A stretch of 64,000 bases of DNA from Pelotomaculum schinkii (GCF_004369205.1 NZ_QFGA01000003.1:372001-436000), one strand, 5' to 3'; shown: positions 24,507 to 34,327, counted from the first letter of the stretch. Numbers and translations are program-made. Notes: generated by a model not told the origin, from the sequence alone.

Positions 24507-24968
24507 CGGCAGGGGTGACAGGAGCACGGCAGGCTGTGTGATAAAACACTTTGGTATAGAGAGAAAGGGAAACACTGGTAAATTGTTTCGATAGGATTAT
24601 TGAAGGCTAGTTCGGTTTAGGCCGGGGCTAACCTTCTTACTATTTCTTCAACTCCCAGGATGCTGATTACCCCAACCGGCATGCGTACAACATAAGCCAT
24701 AGGGGCCGGAGCGGCCCCAAACAGGTATTGAAGTTACGGATGTTAGTATAACGCTCACTACCACCGGTGGGAAAAAGATTTTGTTGGAACAGTGGAGATA
24801 AGCAGCCTAAAAGAATACACATTATTTTGACATGATTATTAAAGAATAGATAAATTTAACCGATAAATAAAATAGGAATATTACAATAGGGACCCATGCC
24901 GCTAATGCGATTCCGTATTAAAACTAAGTGATGCGGCTTTGGGTTGGCCTGGAAAGGCGGGAAAGTCG
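24507..24968. other. slt-fliD intergenic region
   Basis: About 460 bases without a credible gene. It contains a GGGGCC / GGCCCC hairpin (24702-24718) and, on either side of it, two short protein-like frames. One is on minus near 24617-24700, with VGVISILGVEEIVRR. The other is on plus near 24720-24801, with GIEVTDVSITLTTTGGKK. Both may be gene debris. The sigma-D promoter for fliD follows. Confidence 0.45.
24840..24866 (+). promoter_or_regulatory. sigma-D-like promoter for fliD
   Basis: TAAA (24840-24843), 15 nt, ACCGATAA (24859-24866), six of eight matches to GCCGATAT. It is about 100 nt before fliD. Confidence 0.6.
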
Positions 24969-26483
24969 ATGAGTTCGATTAATAGAATTTTTGGCTTGTC
25001 CGGGTCCGGCCTGGACGTCGACCAGATTGTTGCGGATTTGATGAAAGTCCAGCGTATGAAGCAGGACAAAATCAAGCAAAACAAACAAATTGCAGAGTGG
25101 CAGAAAAGCGATTACCGCGATCTGAATAATTCCCTGCGCACCCTGCGGGACAGCGTTTTTCAGATGAAGCTGCAGGGTACTTACCTGGCCAAGAAAGCGA
25201 CCTCTTCAAACGAAGGGATTGTCAAGGTCACGGTAGCCAACTCTGCCGTGGCCGGGTCGAATACCATAAGAGTGACCCAGCTGGCTTCCAACGCCAGGTT
25301 GGACAGCGCTTCCACTGTGGCTTTTGATTCTAGCAAGACGACATTGGCGGATCAGTTGGGCCTGGCTGCCGGCACGGTTACTTTTACAGTAAACGGCAGC
25401 GAAAGTATTACCATCGACACCAGTCAAGACAATATCGATACGCTGGTCAGCAAAATAAACGGGGCCAAAACCGCCGACGGGAGCAGCGCCGGAGTCGGCG
25501 CCGTTTTTGACAAGACCCTGCAGCGCATGTTTATTTCTTCCACGGCCACCGGCTCGGCTGCGCAGGTGAAGTTCGAAAATATTACGGATCCTTGCGGATT
25601 GTTTGCCTCATTGAACCTTGGAACCCCCACCGGAACTCCGCCAACACTGGAATCAAACGGCGCCAACGCCATAATTGTTTATAACGGCATGACCCTGGAA
25701 GAAGCCAGCAATCGGTTTACCATTGCCGGGGTGACATATACCCTTACCGGCACGTCGGACACTGAAACGGTAAACATCACCCTCTCCAATGACACCGATG
25801 GGATCTATGAAAACATTAAGTCATTTGTAGACCTTTATAATACCACCATCGATAAACTGAACACCAAACTATTCGAAGAAAGAGACACCGATTACCTGCC
25901 CTTAACCGATGACGAGCGGGAAGAACTCAGTGAGAAGCAGCAGGAAAAATGGGAAGAGATAGCCAAAACCGGTCTGCTGCGTAACGATAGCATTTTAAGC
26001 GGAGTTGTCCGTAGCATGCGGTATAGCTTATCTTCCGTTGTTAGCGGAGTGAATGTGGATTATAACTGCCTGGCGGATATAGGGATCACCACGGAACTTT
26101 ACTATGAAAAAGGCAAGTTGAAAATAAACGATGAGGAACTCAAAAAAGCCATAGATACCAATCCCCAGGCAGTCATGGATCTGTTTACCAGGACTTCCGA
26201 CGTCATCGGCGAGAAAGGCCTGGCGGTAAGGCTATATGATAATCTGACGGGCGGAATCGAACAGATTATCGATAAGGCAGGCGCCGAGGACTCTTACAGC
26301 CTGGTGGACAATAGTGTTTTGGGAAAGAAAATTACCAGTTACAGCAAGCTGATTGCAGAGTGGGACGACAGGCTGGAGAATATAGAGGCCCGCTATTATA
26401 AGCAGTACGCCGCCCTGGAGACTGCTTTGAGCCAGTTGAGCCAGCAGAGCGCCTCGTTGTCGTCGCTGCTTGGCGCCGACTAA
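24969..26483 (+). CDS. fliD: flagellar filament cap protein FliD
   Basis: 504 residues. The N-terminal FliD domain has FGLSGSGLDVDQIVADLM, the central variable region has GxNAIIVYNGMTLEEASNRF, and the C-terminal coiled coil includes DRLENIEARYYKQYAALE and SQQSASLSSLL. It forms the pentameric cap that folds flagellin at the tip. The ATG at 24969 gives the usual N-terminus; the ten extra in-frame codons upstream lack conservation. fliS follows after 23 nt. Confidence 0.95.
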   Translation: MSSINRIFGLSGSGLDVDQIVADLMKVQRMKQDKIKQNKQIAEWQKSDYRDLNNSLRTLRDSVFQMKLQGTYLAKKATSSNEGIVKVTVANSAVAGSNTIRVTQLASNARLDSASTVAFDSSKTTLADQLGLAAGTVTFTVNGSESITIDTSQDNIDTLVSKINGAKTADGSSAGVGAVFDKTLQRMFISSTATGSAAQVKFENITDPCGLFASLNLGTPTGTPPTLESNGANAIIVYNGMTLEEASNRFTIAGVTYTLTGTSDTETVNITLSNDTDGIYENIKSFVDLYNTTIDKLNTKLFEERDTDYLPLTDDEREELSEKQQEKWEEIAKTGLLRNDSILSGVVRSMRYSLSSVVSGVNVDYNCLADIGITTELYYEKGKLKINDEELKKAIDTNPQAVMDLFTRTSDVIGEKGLAVRLYDNLTGGIEQIIDKAGAEDSYSLVDNSVLGKKITSYSKLIAEWDDRLENIEARYYKQYAALETALSQLSQQSASLSSLLGAD

Positions 26484-26506
26484 TATTGCTTGGGAGGTAG
26501 GGCGCA

Positions 26507-26902
26507 ATGGCCGATAGTGCGAATCCATGTCAGCAGTACCAGCAAAATGCAGTGAAGAGCGCGGGCAGGGGAGAGTTGACCCTGATGCTGTATAATGGCG
26601 CTATAAAATTTATCAAGCTGGGAATGAAACTGGCCGGGGAAGAAAACATCCAGGGGGCGCATAACGCAATTGTCCGGGCGCAGGAAATCATTACCCATCT
26701 CAATGACACGTTGAATATGGATTATGAATTATCGGCGGGCCTGGCCTCGCTGTATGATTACATAAACAGGCGCTTAGTGGAAGGCAATATGAAAAAAGAT
26801 CAGGATATTTTAGGCGAGGCGCTGGGCCTGGTGGAAGATTTGCGGAATACGTGGGCAGGGGCGCTGAAACTGTCTAAGCCCAATATGGCCAGCGGGCAAT
26901 GA
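26507..26902 (+). CDS. fliS: flagellin export chaperone FliS
   Basis: 131 residues. It has the FliS four-helix core with AGRGELTLMLYNGAIKFI and VRAQEIITHLNDTLNMDYE, then LYDYINRRLVEGN. It binds the C-terminal helix of flagellin to stop early polymerisation. GGGAGGTAGGGCGCA precedes the ATG. It is in the fliD-fliS-orf-flaG unit. Confidence 0.95.
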   Translation: MADSANPCQQYQQNAVKSAGRGELTLMLYNGAIKFIKLGMKLAGEENIQGAHNAIVRAQEIITHLNDTLNMDYELSAGLASLYDYINRRLVEGNMKKDQDILGEALGLVEDLRNTWAGALKLSKPNMASGQ

Positions 26903-26905
26903 GCG

Positions 26906-27391
26906 ATGGAACAAGGTGTGCGTGACTGGCTGAGGGAGACCGTTGAGCTTACGGCCAGGAAAAAAGACCTGTTAAAAGAAATTTTGCAATTGACCGCCGC
27001 GCAAGCGGGGTTATTGGAGCCAGGTCAAGTTCAGGAGCTTTTGACGCTTGTCAAGCAGAGGCAAAAGTACGTCGACGATATTACTGTAATTGAAGCTGAG
27101 TTATTGCAGACGGAAGCAAAAATCCTGGATGCATGCGGCATAACGTTCTGGCCGGCAGGAAAAACCGTTTACAACTCGGATTGGCAGAAAATCGACGCCC
27201 TGCGGCGGGACATCCAGGCGCTGTTACGGGAAACGCAAATCTTGGATAAAAGCAATAGACAAGCTATTTCCACAAAGTGTGAGGAATTAAAAATAAGTAT
27301 AAAATCCTTACGCGACAGGAAAGTATCCTTAAAAGCTTATCACGTGACGGCCTTACAGCCTGACGGATATTTTATAGATCAAAAAAAATAG
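26906..27391 (+). CDS. FliT-position helical protein, probable export chaperone
   Basis: 161 residues beginning 3 nt after fliS. Almost entirely alpha-helical: WLRETVELTARKKDLLKEIL, VKQRQKYVDDITVIEAELL and IQALLRETQILDKSN. Size, helicity and place right after fliS match FliT or FlgN-type chaperones, but sequence similarity is too weak for a firm name. FliT binds FliD; the same client is proposed here by inference. Confidence 0.6.
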   Translation: MEQGVRDWLRETVELTARKKDLLKEILQLTAAQAGLLEPGQVQELLTLVKQRQKYVDDITVIEAELLQTEAKILDACGITFWPAGKTVYNSDWQKIDALRRDIQALLRETQILDKSNRQAISTKCEELKISIKSLRDRKVSLKAYHVTALQPDGYFIDQKK

Positions 27392-27408
27392 TTCCGGGGT
27401 GAATTACA

Positions 27409-27774
27409 ATGAAAGTTCAGAGTATTGACTCCACTTCCCTTCCCCTGCAGCCGGATCTGAAAACAAAAACTTTTCCGGAAAGGCAGGAAACAAATCCGAC
27501 GAATGTTAAGTCGCAGTTTCAAAGCCAGGACGAGTCTGAAAAAACTTCTTCCCCTGAGGTATTGGAAGAAGCAGTTGATAAAGCAAACCGGACTCTGGAA
27601 ACATACGGTACCGAACTGCGTTTCAGTATCCATGAAGCCAGTGGGGAAATAATGGTAAGAGTCATCAATACCAAGGATGATTCGATTATCAGGGAAATTC
27701 CGCCCGAGCGGGTCCTCGATTTTGTGGCGAACGTGAAGAAGATGCTGGGGATTATTATCGATAAATTGATTTAA
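27409..27774 (+). CDS. flaG: FlaG family protein
   Basis: 121 residues. A variable N-terminus of about 50 residues is followed by the FlaG domain: LEEAVDKANRTLETYGTELR, then FSIHEASGEIMVRVINTKDD and IIREIPPERVLDFVANVKKM. FlaG influences filament length in several bacteria. GGGGTGAATTACA precedes the ATG. It closes the fliD unit. Confidence 0.9.
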   Translation: MKVQSIDSTSLPLQPDLKTKTFPERQETNPTNVKSQFQSQDESEKTSSPEVLEEAVDKANRTLETYGTELRFSIHEASGEIMVRVINTKDDSIIREIPPERVLDFVANVKKMLGIIIDKLI

Positions 27775-27775
27775 C

Positions 27776-27931
27776 GCTGTGCCTGGTGAACTTCACTGGC
27801 ACCGCAGCGCTCATATAAAGCAAGTTTCCTTTGGTCTCCGGAAGTGGTCGTTTATTGACGCTTGCTTGGTACGGCGGGAAATCTCCGGACATGTTGGTTT
27901 CCTTGAGCTTTTCAAGGAAACTTTGTCTTTA
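27776..27931 (+). terminator. two hairpins between flaG and cheA
   Basis: The first, GTGCC-T-GGTG / CAC-T-GGCAC (27779-27803), has no T-run. The second is a perfect 9-bp stem, GTTTCCTTG / CAAGGAAAC (27897-27921), followed by TTTGTCTTT, and is a credible terminator. The 257-base gap shows no convincing gene. Confidence 0.5.
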
Positions 27932-28031
27932 GTGGGATATAAGAATGTGATTGGCAAATGCGGAGGGAAAGGCCGGCAGGCGGTCCATTGATCTTAGGGT
28001 AATCCATCGCTGCTGAAGAGGTGCCATAAAT

Positions 28032-30338
28032 ATGTTTGACGACGATCTGAACGAAAAGTTAGAAATGGTAAATTGTTTTGTAACTGAAAGCCGGGAGCTT
28101 TTGGATGACGTTGAACCACAAATCATAGCTTTGGAGAGGGACGCGGTCTCTTTCGGAAAAATTGACGAGGAAATACTCAACGCGATATTTCGTCTGTTCC
28201 ATTCATTAAAAGGATCGGCTTCTTTTTTAGATCTTCAAACAGTGATCAGGGTAACACATGAAGCAGAAACTTTACTGGATATTTTTCGCAATGGACAAGC
28301 TGTTTTGGAGCCCGGGCATATTGACCTGCTCATCCGTACCAGTGACTTTATCAGAAATATTTTGGATATAGTAGAGCGGCAGCGAAGCGATGAAGGCTTC
28401 GAGGCCGACGCGGAAGTGATTATAGATGATTTTAAAAAAGCGATTCAAGCTATTGACGGAGGACAGCCGACTTTAAACGTCGCCATAGATGCAGATACAT
28501 CTCCTGACCCCGCAGAAGGCGCCGGAGAAGCCGGTGAAAACATCCCCCATGATAGTTTGGAAGGAATGGACCTGTCTATTGTCCCGGAAATGACCGGGCG
28601 TTTTGTTGAAGAAAGTATAGAACTTTTGGATGACGCAGAGAGAGCTTTACTGGTACTTGAGAAGACACCGGATAATTTGGAAAGCGCCGGTCAAGCTTTC
28701 CGCGATCTGCATAGTTTTAAAGGCAATGCAGGCTTTTTGGCGTACGCGGAACTGGAGGAGGTAAGCCATCATGCTGAGACGCTCCTTGACAGGATCAGAG
28801 AAGGCGCCATAGTTTGTGACGCGGTGGCGGTATCTTTCCTGCTGATTGCCATAGATGTTCTGCGGGACGGAGTCCGCCAGATCGAAAACAATATTACCCC
28901 TGAATTATCTGGAAAACAAGAGATATGCATGTATTTAAAAAATATGGCCGGGGACGCCGGCGAAGATGCAAGTGAAGATGGGCAGGAATCCGAACCGGTC
29001 TGTCTCGAAAAACCGGGGGACTTTGAAAACTGGCAAATAGAAGAAAATATAAAGGAGCATTCAGTAGAGGAAAAGCAGCAGCAGGATACTCCTGCACATG
29101 GAGAAGCTGCGAAAGCTGGAGAGAGACAAGAGCCGGGCGTTGCAAAAGAAAAAAGGCTCGCTCAGCAGCAGGTAATCCGTGTAGATCTTGAAAAACTTGA
29201 TAAACTTCTGGACCTTGTTGGCGAACTGGTTATTTCTGAAGCAATGGTGGCCAATAACCAGGACTTGAAAGGGCTTCAACTGGATCGATTTGAAAAGGCC
29301 GTATTACATCTTGATAAAATAACCAGGGATATCCAGGAAGTAGCGATGTCCATGCGGATGATTCCCCTTAGTGGAACCTTCAGCAAGATGGTGCGTCTGG
29401 TACGCGACCTGTCCCAAAAAGTAAACAAGAAAGTCAGTTTGGAAATCATCGGAGAAGAGACCGAGGTAGACAAGACTATTATTGAACAGATCTCCGATCC
29501 CCTGGTGCATCTTATCCGAAATGCGGTGGACCATGGTATCGAAGAGCCGGAAGAACGAATCGCAGCGGGAAAACCGGAGTCGGGCCAATTGACCATTGAA
29601 GCGAAGCACTCAGCCGGAGAGGTGTGGATCACCATAGAAGACGACGGCAGAGGGCTGGACCGGGAAAGAATATTGCAAAAGGCTATAGAACGAGGTCTGG
29701 TCATTGACGAAGATCGTGATATGAAAGACGAGGACGTGTGGCGGCTGATATTTGAACCCGGGTTTTCCACAGCTGATAAAGTCTCGAGCATATCCGGCAG
29801 GGGTGTCGGTATGGATGTTGTAAAACGCAATATCGAAAAACTGCGAGGCAGGGTGGATATCCGCAGTATGAAAGGCGCCGGAACCGTATTTGCCGTCCGC
29901 ATTCCCCTGACCCTGGCCATAATTGAGGGAATGGTGGTAAAAGTTGGCCACAACCGGTACACCATCCCGATCAATTCGATTAAGGAATCACTGCAGCCTA
30001 CCGGCGACCAGATTACCTGTATGCCGGACAATCAGGAAGTGGTAAGTATTCGCGGAGAACTTTTGCCTGTAATCCGCCTGCATGAACTATATGGTGTAGC
30101 GTCGGACTGCCGGAGCCTTGACAGTGGAATTTTGGTCGTTGTGGAAAATAGTGAAAAAAAATGCTGCCTGTTCGTGGACGAAGTGCTGGGTCAGCAGCAA
30201 ATAGTGATTAAGGGGCTGTCCAGTTACCTGGGGCACGTCAAAAGCGTGTCGGGGTGCGCCATCCTTGGTGATGGCGATATAAGTATGATCCTTGACGTAG
30301 ACGATTTGATTAACTCTGCAGAAGGCGCCAATAACTAA
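28032..30338 (+). CDS. cheA: chemotaxis histidine kinase CheA with two HPt domains
   Basis: 768 residues. The first HPt domain has its phospho-acceptor His in FHSLKGSASFL near 57. A second complete HPt has LHSFKGNAGFL near 226. An acidic linker follows (about 300-380), then the dimerisation helix (LDKLLDLVGELVISEAM near 385), the ATPase lobe (LIRNAVDHGIE near 490, GRGVGMDVVKRN near 589) and a C-terminal CheW-like coupling domain. A separate CheY-binding P2 domain is not obvious. The second HPt is unusual for chemotaxis CheA and suggests two output branches. GAGGTG precedes the ATG. Confidence 0.95.
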   Translation: MFDDDLNEKLEMVNCFVTESRELLDDVEPQIIALERDAVSFGKIDEEILNAIFRLFHSLKGSASFLDLQTVIRVTHEAETLLDIFRNGQAVLEPGHIDLLIRTSDFIRNILDIVERQRSDEGFEADAEVIIDDFKKAIQAIDGGQPTLNVAIDADTSPDPAEGAGEAGENIPHDSLEGMDLSIVPEMTGRFVEESIELLDDAERALLVLEKTPDNLESAGQAFRDLHSFKGNAGFLAYAELEEVSHHAETLLDRIREGAIVCDAVAVSFLLIAIDVLRDGVRQIENNITPELSGKQEICMYLKNMAGDAGEDASEDGQESEPVCLEKPGDFENWQIEENIKEHSVEEKQQQDTPAHGEAAKAGERQEPGVAKEKRLAQQQVIRVDLEKLDKLLDLVGELVISEAMVANNQDLKGLQLDRFEKAVLHLDKITRDIQEVAMSMRMIPLSGTFSKMVRLVRDLSQKVNKKVSLEIIGEETEVDKTIIEQISDPLVHLIRNAVDHGIEEPEERIAAGKPESGQLTIEAKHSAGEVWITIEDDGRGLDRERILQKAIERGLVIDEDRDMKDEDVWRLIFEPGFSTADKVSSISGRGVGMDVVKRNIEKLRGRVDIRSMKGAGTVFAVRIPLTLAIIEGMVVKVGHNRYTIPINSIKESLQPTGDQITCMPDNQEVVSIRGELLPVIRLHELYGVASDCRSLDSGILVVVENSEKKCCLFVDEVLGQQQIVIKGLSSYLGHVKSVSGCAILGDGDISMILDVDDLINSAEGANN

Positions 30339-30350
30339 AATGTTATTTTG

Positions 30351-30445
30351 TGGAGGTGAAATCTGAGTTTATAAGAAAGATGGGACGATGAGCCCCAAGT
30401 GACATCCGACGCGCAATTGTTGCGGAAAGTCGAGGTCCTTAACTC
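30351..30445 (+). pseudogene. scar: start of cheW fused to end of cheR-like gene
   Basis: 30351-30396 matches the Shine-Dalgarno sequence and first codons of cheW at 33817-33862 (shared GGAGGTGAAATCTG and AAGATGGGACGATGA), but the GTG start is damaged. Immediately after, about 30400-30436 matches the last codons of the cheR-like gene at 34944-34979 (shared CCGACGCGCA and CGGAAAGT). The roughly 1.1 kb between is missing. It is a relic of a duplicated cheW-cheR-mcp module. Confidence 0.8.
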
Positions 30446-30517
30446 AGTGGCCCTCAGGTGCGCGTAAAAAGTAAAGCCAATTTGCTTTTTCAGCAAGAAA
30501 GAACGGGGGATCGCTTA

Positions 30518-33500
30518 ATGAAACTGGGAATTAAGGTAATGTTGACATTCTGTGCAATTACTGTTCTAAACGTGGTAATCAGCCTGGCAGGTTATTGGTG
30601 GCTATCCGGGATAAATTTAGCGATGGCGCTTATCGCTGGTAGCGCATTAGTACTTGCAATGGGGTATTTCTTACATTGCAGCATTTCCGTCAGCATAAGT
30701 GATCTGGCGGCAGAGTGCAGCCGGGTGACGAAAGCGGCGCAGGAAGGAAAGCTGGATATCAGGGGGGATGCAAAAAAAGTCAAATCAGATTTTCAGGAAG
30801 TTATCCATGGATTTAATAAAACCCTGGACGCAGTGAGCGGCCCGCTGAATTTGGCAACTGATTATTTGGAGCATATCGCCAAGGGTGAAACAGCGCTGCC
30901 GAAGATTACCGAAAGCTATAACGGTGACTACAATAGGATTAAAGACAGCTTGAACGCCTGCATCCAGGAGATAGCTACCCTTGTGGGTGAAGTCGGCGTG
31001 GGTATTAACGCCGCCCGCGAAGGCAAACTGGGTATAAGGGCAAATCCCGACAAGACAACCGGTGTTTATCGCAAGATCCTCCGGGGTATAAACGATACCC
31101 TGGATGCGGTAATCGGCCCGCTGAATGTGGCAGCCGAGTATATAGACCGGATCAGCAAGGGCGACATCCCCCCGAAGATCACCGACATTTACAACGGTGA
31201 CTTCAACGAGATTAAGGACAACCTGAATGCGTGTATTGACGCCGTAAACGGCCTGCTTCATGAGGCAGACAGCCTGATCAATGCCGTCGGAGACGGCAGG
31301 CTGGACGCCCGTGGCAACGCGGCAGCCTATACCGGCGACTGGGGGAAACTGTTGGGTGGTATGAACGGCCTGATTGAAGCGGTAGCCAATCCTGTTAATG
31401 AAATGCTGACAGTTTTCGGCAAAATGGCAGTAAATGATTTCAGCCAGAAAATGGTCAAGGATTATACCGGCGCATGGAACAACCTCAAGGAAGCCGCAAA
31501 CCTGGTCCATGCACTGTTAGCTCGCATTCAGGAAATTTTAGATAATATCAGCAAGGGCGATCTTAGTGACTTGCACGAATTGAAGAAAGTTGGAAAGAGA
31601 AGCGCCAACGACGAATTGATTCCTGCCATTGTCGGGATGATGGAGGCAATCCAAAATCTGGTGGATGACGCCAATATGCTGGCAGTGGCGGCAGTGGAAG
31701 GCAGGCTCGACACCAGGGCCGATGTGACGAAGCACAATGGCGATTTCCGCAAGGTTGTTGAGGGGGTTAACAAGACCCTGGACGCGGTAATCGGGCCTTT
31801 AAACGTGGCGGCTGAATATGTGGATCTGATCAGCAAAGGCAACATTCCGCCGAAGATAACGGATACCTACCAGGGTGACTTCAACGAGGTCAAGAACAAC
31901 CTGAATGGCTGCATAGATGTCGTGAACGGCCTGCTTAAAGAGGTGGAACACCTTATCCAGGCCGTCCAAGACGGCAAACTGGATACCCGCGGCCAGGCAG
32001 CGGCTTTTGCCGGCGATTGGGGTGAACTGGTGGGAGGCATGAACGGCATGATGGAGGCCGTATGCAACCCGGTGAATGAACTTATTGCTGTTCTGAAACG
32101 GATGGCGGTTAACGATTTAACCAAAAGGATGGATCAAGAATATTCCGGCGCCTGGGACGACCTTAAGAAAGCCACCAATGATGTTAATGCGCGGATGACA
32201 AGAATTCGTGAAACTGTAATTAATATCAGCAACGGTAGCCTTATTGACCTGGAAGTTTATAAGAAAATCGGGCGCAGAAGCGAAAACGACGGATTAGTTC
32301 CCGGTTTTATCAAGATGATAGAAGCCATCCAAAAGCTGGCCGGTGACGCCAACATGCTGGCCGGGGCGGCAGTGGAAGGCAAGCTGGACACCCGGGCCGA
32401 CGCGGTCAGGCACGACGGCGAGTACCGCAAGATCATCGACGGAGTCAACAGGATGATGGACGCCGTAATCAACCCGATTCATGAAGCAGCCGGTTGCCTG
32501 AAGGAGATGGCCGACGGCAACCTGGACGTGCGAGTCGCCGGTAATTATAAGGGTGACCATGCCATCATTAAAAATGCTCTCAATACTACACTTGAAGCGC
32601 TTAATAAAATCATCAAAGAAGAGGCGGTCAGATGCTTGCAGGAAATAGCTGAAGGCAATCTGGACGTTGCTATCACCGGTGACTATAAGGGTGACTACGC
32701 TTGTATTAAAGATGCTCTTAACAAAACTGTTAACGACCTTAATGAGAGTTTGGGACAGATTTCCATAGCTATCGAACAGGTAAACACTGGCGCCTGGCAG
32801 GTGTCTGAATCCAGCCAAGCCCTGTCGCAGGGAGCGGCAGAGTCGGCCGGCGCCCTGGAAGAGCTCACTTCCTCCATGCAGGAAATGAACTCCCAGACCA
32901 AACAAAATGCTGAAAACGCCATGCAGGCCAACCAGCTTGCCACCCAGGCCAGAGGCACCGCGGAGAAAGGCAATGAGCAGATGGCGCAGATGGTCAAGGC
33001 CATGAGCGACATTAATGAATCCGCCGCTAATATATCTAAAATAATCAAGGCAATCGACGAGATCGCTTTTCAAACCAACATACTGGCCTTAAATGCTGCG
33101 GTTGAGGCAGCCCGTGCCGGCAAGCACGGTAAGGGCTTTACCGTCGTAGCGGAGGAAGTGAGAAATCTTGCCCAGCGTAGCGCCAAGGCGGCCAAGGAAA
33201 CTGCCGAGATGATCGAGGGCTCGATCAAGAAGACCGAAGTAGGCGCCAGGATCGCCGAGGAGACCTCCAGGGCACTGGAGGAAATCGTACTGGGCACCAC
33301 CAAGGTAACTGACCTGATCAGCGAAATAGCCTCTGCCTCGAAAGAGCAGGCTTTGGGTATCGGGCAAATAAACGAGGGTTTAAATCAGGTTGACCAGGTC
33401 ACGCAGCAGAACTCGGCCGGCTCGGAAGAACTGGCCGCCGCTAGCGAAGAGATGTCCAGCCAGGCCGCGATAGTAAAACAAATGCTGGATAAGTTTAAGC

Positions 33501-33709
33501 TTAAAAAACAAGCTTCTCCGGGTGTGCCGGCAGGTAGGGCCCCTCAAATGCCGTACGCGGCACACTCGCGTCCTTCTCAGAAACAAACCTGGAGCAGCAA
33601 GAATAAACCGGTTAGGACAGGCGCCCTGGAGGTTGCCGCCACAAAAGATGACGGGGTAAAGCCGCAACACATTATTCCTTTGGACGATGCGGAATTCGGC
33701 AATTTTTAG
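30518..33709 (+). CDS. methyl-accepting chemotaxis protein with about 15 tandem HAMP-like units
   Basis: 1063 residues. Two membrane helices (about 6-25 and 31-50) are separated by only a few residues (WLSGIN), so there is no extracellular sensor. The long middle (about 55-740) is a chain of HAMP-like units of about 45 residues. Recurrent forms are [16 protein letters not shown], PKITDxYxGDFNEIK and [18 protein letters not shown]. The signalling hairpin tip, [18 protein letters not shown], is near 846. The tail ends DDAEFGNF. The ATG at 30518 has GGGGGA upstream; an in-frame start at 30458 lies in the scar. The ligand or input is unknown, possibly cytoplasmic or membrane state. Confidence 0.9.
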   Translation: MKLGIKVMLTFCAITVLNVVISLAGYWWLSGINLAMALIAGSALVLAMGYFLHCSISVSISDLAAECSRVTKAAQEGKLDIRGDAKKVKSDFQEVIHGFNKTLDAVSGPLNLATDYLEHIAKGETALPKITESYNGDYNRIKDSLNACIQEIATLVGEVGVGINAAREGKLGIRANPDKTTGVYRKILRGINDTLDAVIGPLNVAAEYIDRISKGDIPPKITDIYNGDFNEIKDNLNACIDAVNGLLHEADSLINAVGDGRLDARGNAAAYTGDWGKLLGGMNGLIEAVANPVNEMLTVFGKMAVNDFSQKMVKDYTGAWNNLKEAANLVHALLARIQEILDNISKGDLSDLHELKKVGKRSANDELIPAIVGMMEAIQNLVDDANMLAVAAVEGRLDTRADVTKHNGDFRKVVEGVNKTLDAVIGPLNVAAEYVDLISKGNIPPKITDTYQGDFNEVKNNLNGCIDVVNGLLKEVEHLIQAVQDGKLDTRGQAAAFAGDWGELVGGMNGMMEAVCNPVNELIAVLKRMAVNDLTKRMDQEYSGAWDDLKKATNDVNARMTRIRETVINISNGSLIDLEVYKKIGRRSENDGLVPGFIKMIEAIQKLAGDANMLAGAAVEGKLDTRADAVRHDGEYRKIIDGVNRMMDAVINPIHEAAGCLKEMADGNLDVRVAGNYKGDHAIIKNALNTTLEALNKIIKEEAVRCLQEIAEGNLDVAITGDYKGDYACIKDALNKTVNDLNESLGQISIAIEQVNTGAWQVSESSQALSQGAAESAGALEELTSSMQEMNSQTKQNAENAMQANQLATQARGTAEKGNEQMAQMVKAMSDINESAANISKIIKAIDEIAFQTNILALNAAVEAARAGKHGKGFTVVAEEVRNLAQRSAKAAKETAEMIEGSIKKTEVGARIAEETSRALEEIVLGTTKVTDLISEIASASKEQALGIGQINEGLNQVDQVTQQNSAGSEELAAASEEMSSQAAIVKQMLDKFKLKKQASPGVPAGRAPQMPYAAHSRPSQKQTWSSKNKPVRTGALEVAATKDDGVKPQHIIPLDDAEFGNF

Positions 33710-33734
33710 ACAACCATTTAAACGTTGCCATACC

Positions 33735-33773
33735 GGTTGGGGCAAGCTGGCCGTGCGCCATCTTGCCCCAACC
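33735..33773 (+). promoter_or_regulatory. 12-bp stem-loop between mcp1 and cheW
   Basis: GGTTGGGGCAAG / CTTGCCCCAACC is a perfect inverted repeat with a 15-nt loop but no T-run after it. It may stabilise the upstream mRNA end or partly terminate transcription. Confidence 0.5.
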
Positions 33774-33829
33774 AATGATAGGAATCACTAAAAAATATTT
33801 CTATCGAGTTTATTAAGGAGGTGAAATCT

Positions 33830-34327
33830 GTGAGTTTAAATGAAAGATGGGACGATGATCCCCTGGAAGAAGATGATGAGGACACTCAGGAGGACAAGTT
33901 TCTGACTTTTTTTCTAAACAGGGAAGAATTCGGCATCGAAATCCGCTACGTAATGGAAATAATCGGAATACAGAATATTACTGAAGTTCCGGATGTGCCC
34001 CGCTATATCAAGGGAGTAATCAACTTGCGCGGCAAGGTCATCCCGGTCATGGACGTACGGTTGCGTTTCGAGATGGAGGAACGCGCCTATGACGATCGTA
34101 CCTGTATTGTGGTCATCTGTATCGACGAGCAATCGGTGGGGCTGATTGTCGACCGTGTGTCCGAAGTCCTGGATATCCCCAAGGGTGATATTGAGCCTCC
34201 GCCAAAGGGGAAAAGAGGCGAAAACAGCCGTTTTATCCAGGGGATGGGCAAAGCCGGCGAACATGTAATAATTTTATTAAACGCCAACCAATTGCTTTTT
34301 GATTTTACTCAGGGAGATGATCACTAG
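33830..34327 (+). CDS. cheW: chemotaxis coupling protein CheW
   Basis: 165 residues. An acidic N-terminal extension (DDDPLEEDDEDTQEDK) precedes the CheW fold: FFLNREEFGIEIRYVMEI, VPDVPRYIKGVINLRGKV and VMDVRLRF. It bridges receptors and CheA. GTG at 33830 sits 8 nt after AGGAGG; an in-frame GTG at 33821 overlaps that signal. It heads the intact cheW-cheR-mcp module and is the parent of the scar at 30351. Confidence 0.95.
   Translation: MSLNERWDDDPLEEDDEDTQEDKFLTFFLNREEFGIEIRYVMEIIGIQNITEVPDVPRYIKGVINLRGKVIPVMDVRLRFEMEERAYDDRTCIVVICIDEQSVGLIVDRVSEVLDIPKGDIEPPPKGKRGENSRFIQGMGKAGEHVIILLNANQLLFDFTQGDDH

Noticed and set aside
27779-27991. Open frame of 70 codons between flaG and cheA
   Set aside because: Spans two hairpins including a likely terminator; composition not protein-like.
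29276-30031. 251-codon minus-strand frame opposite cheA
   Set aside because: Ser/Arg-rich antisense shadow of a strongly conserved gene.
30785-31510. Long minus-strand open frame inside mcp1 (and similar ones inside mcp2, e.g. 37121-37759)
   Set aside because: Shadow frames created by the codon bias of the repeated HAMP units; no ribosome binding sites and no known families.
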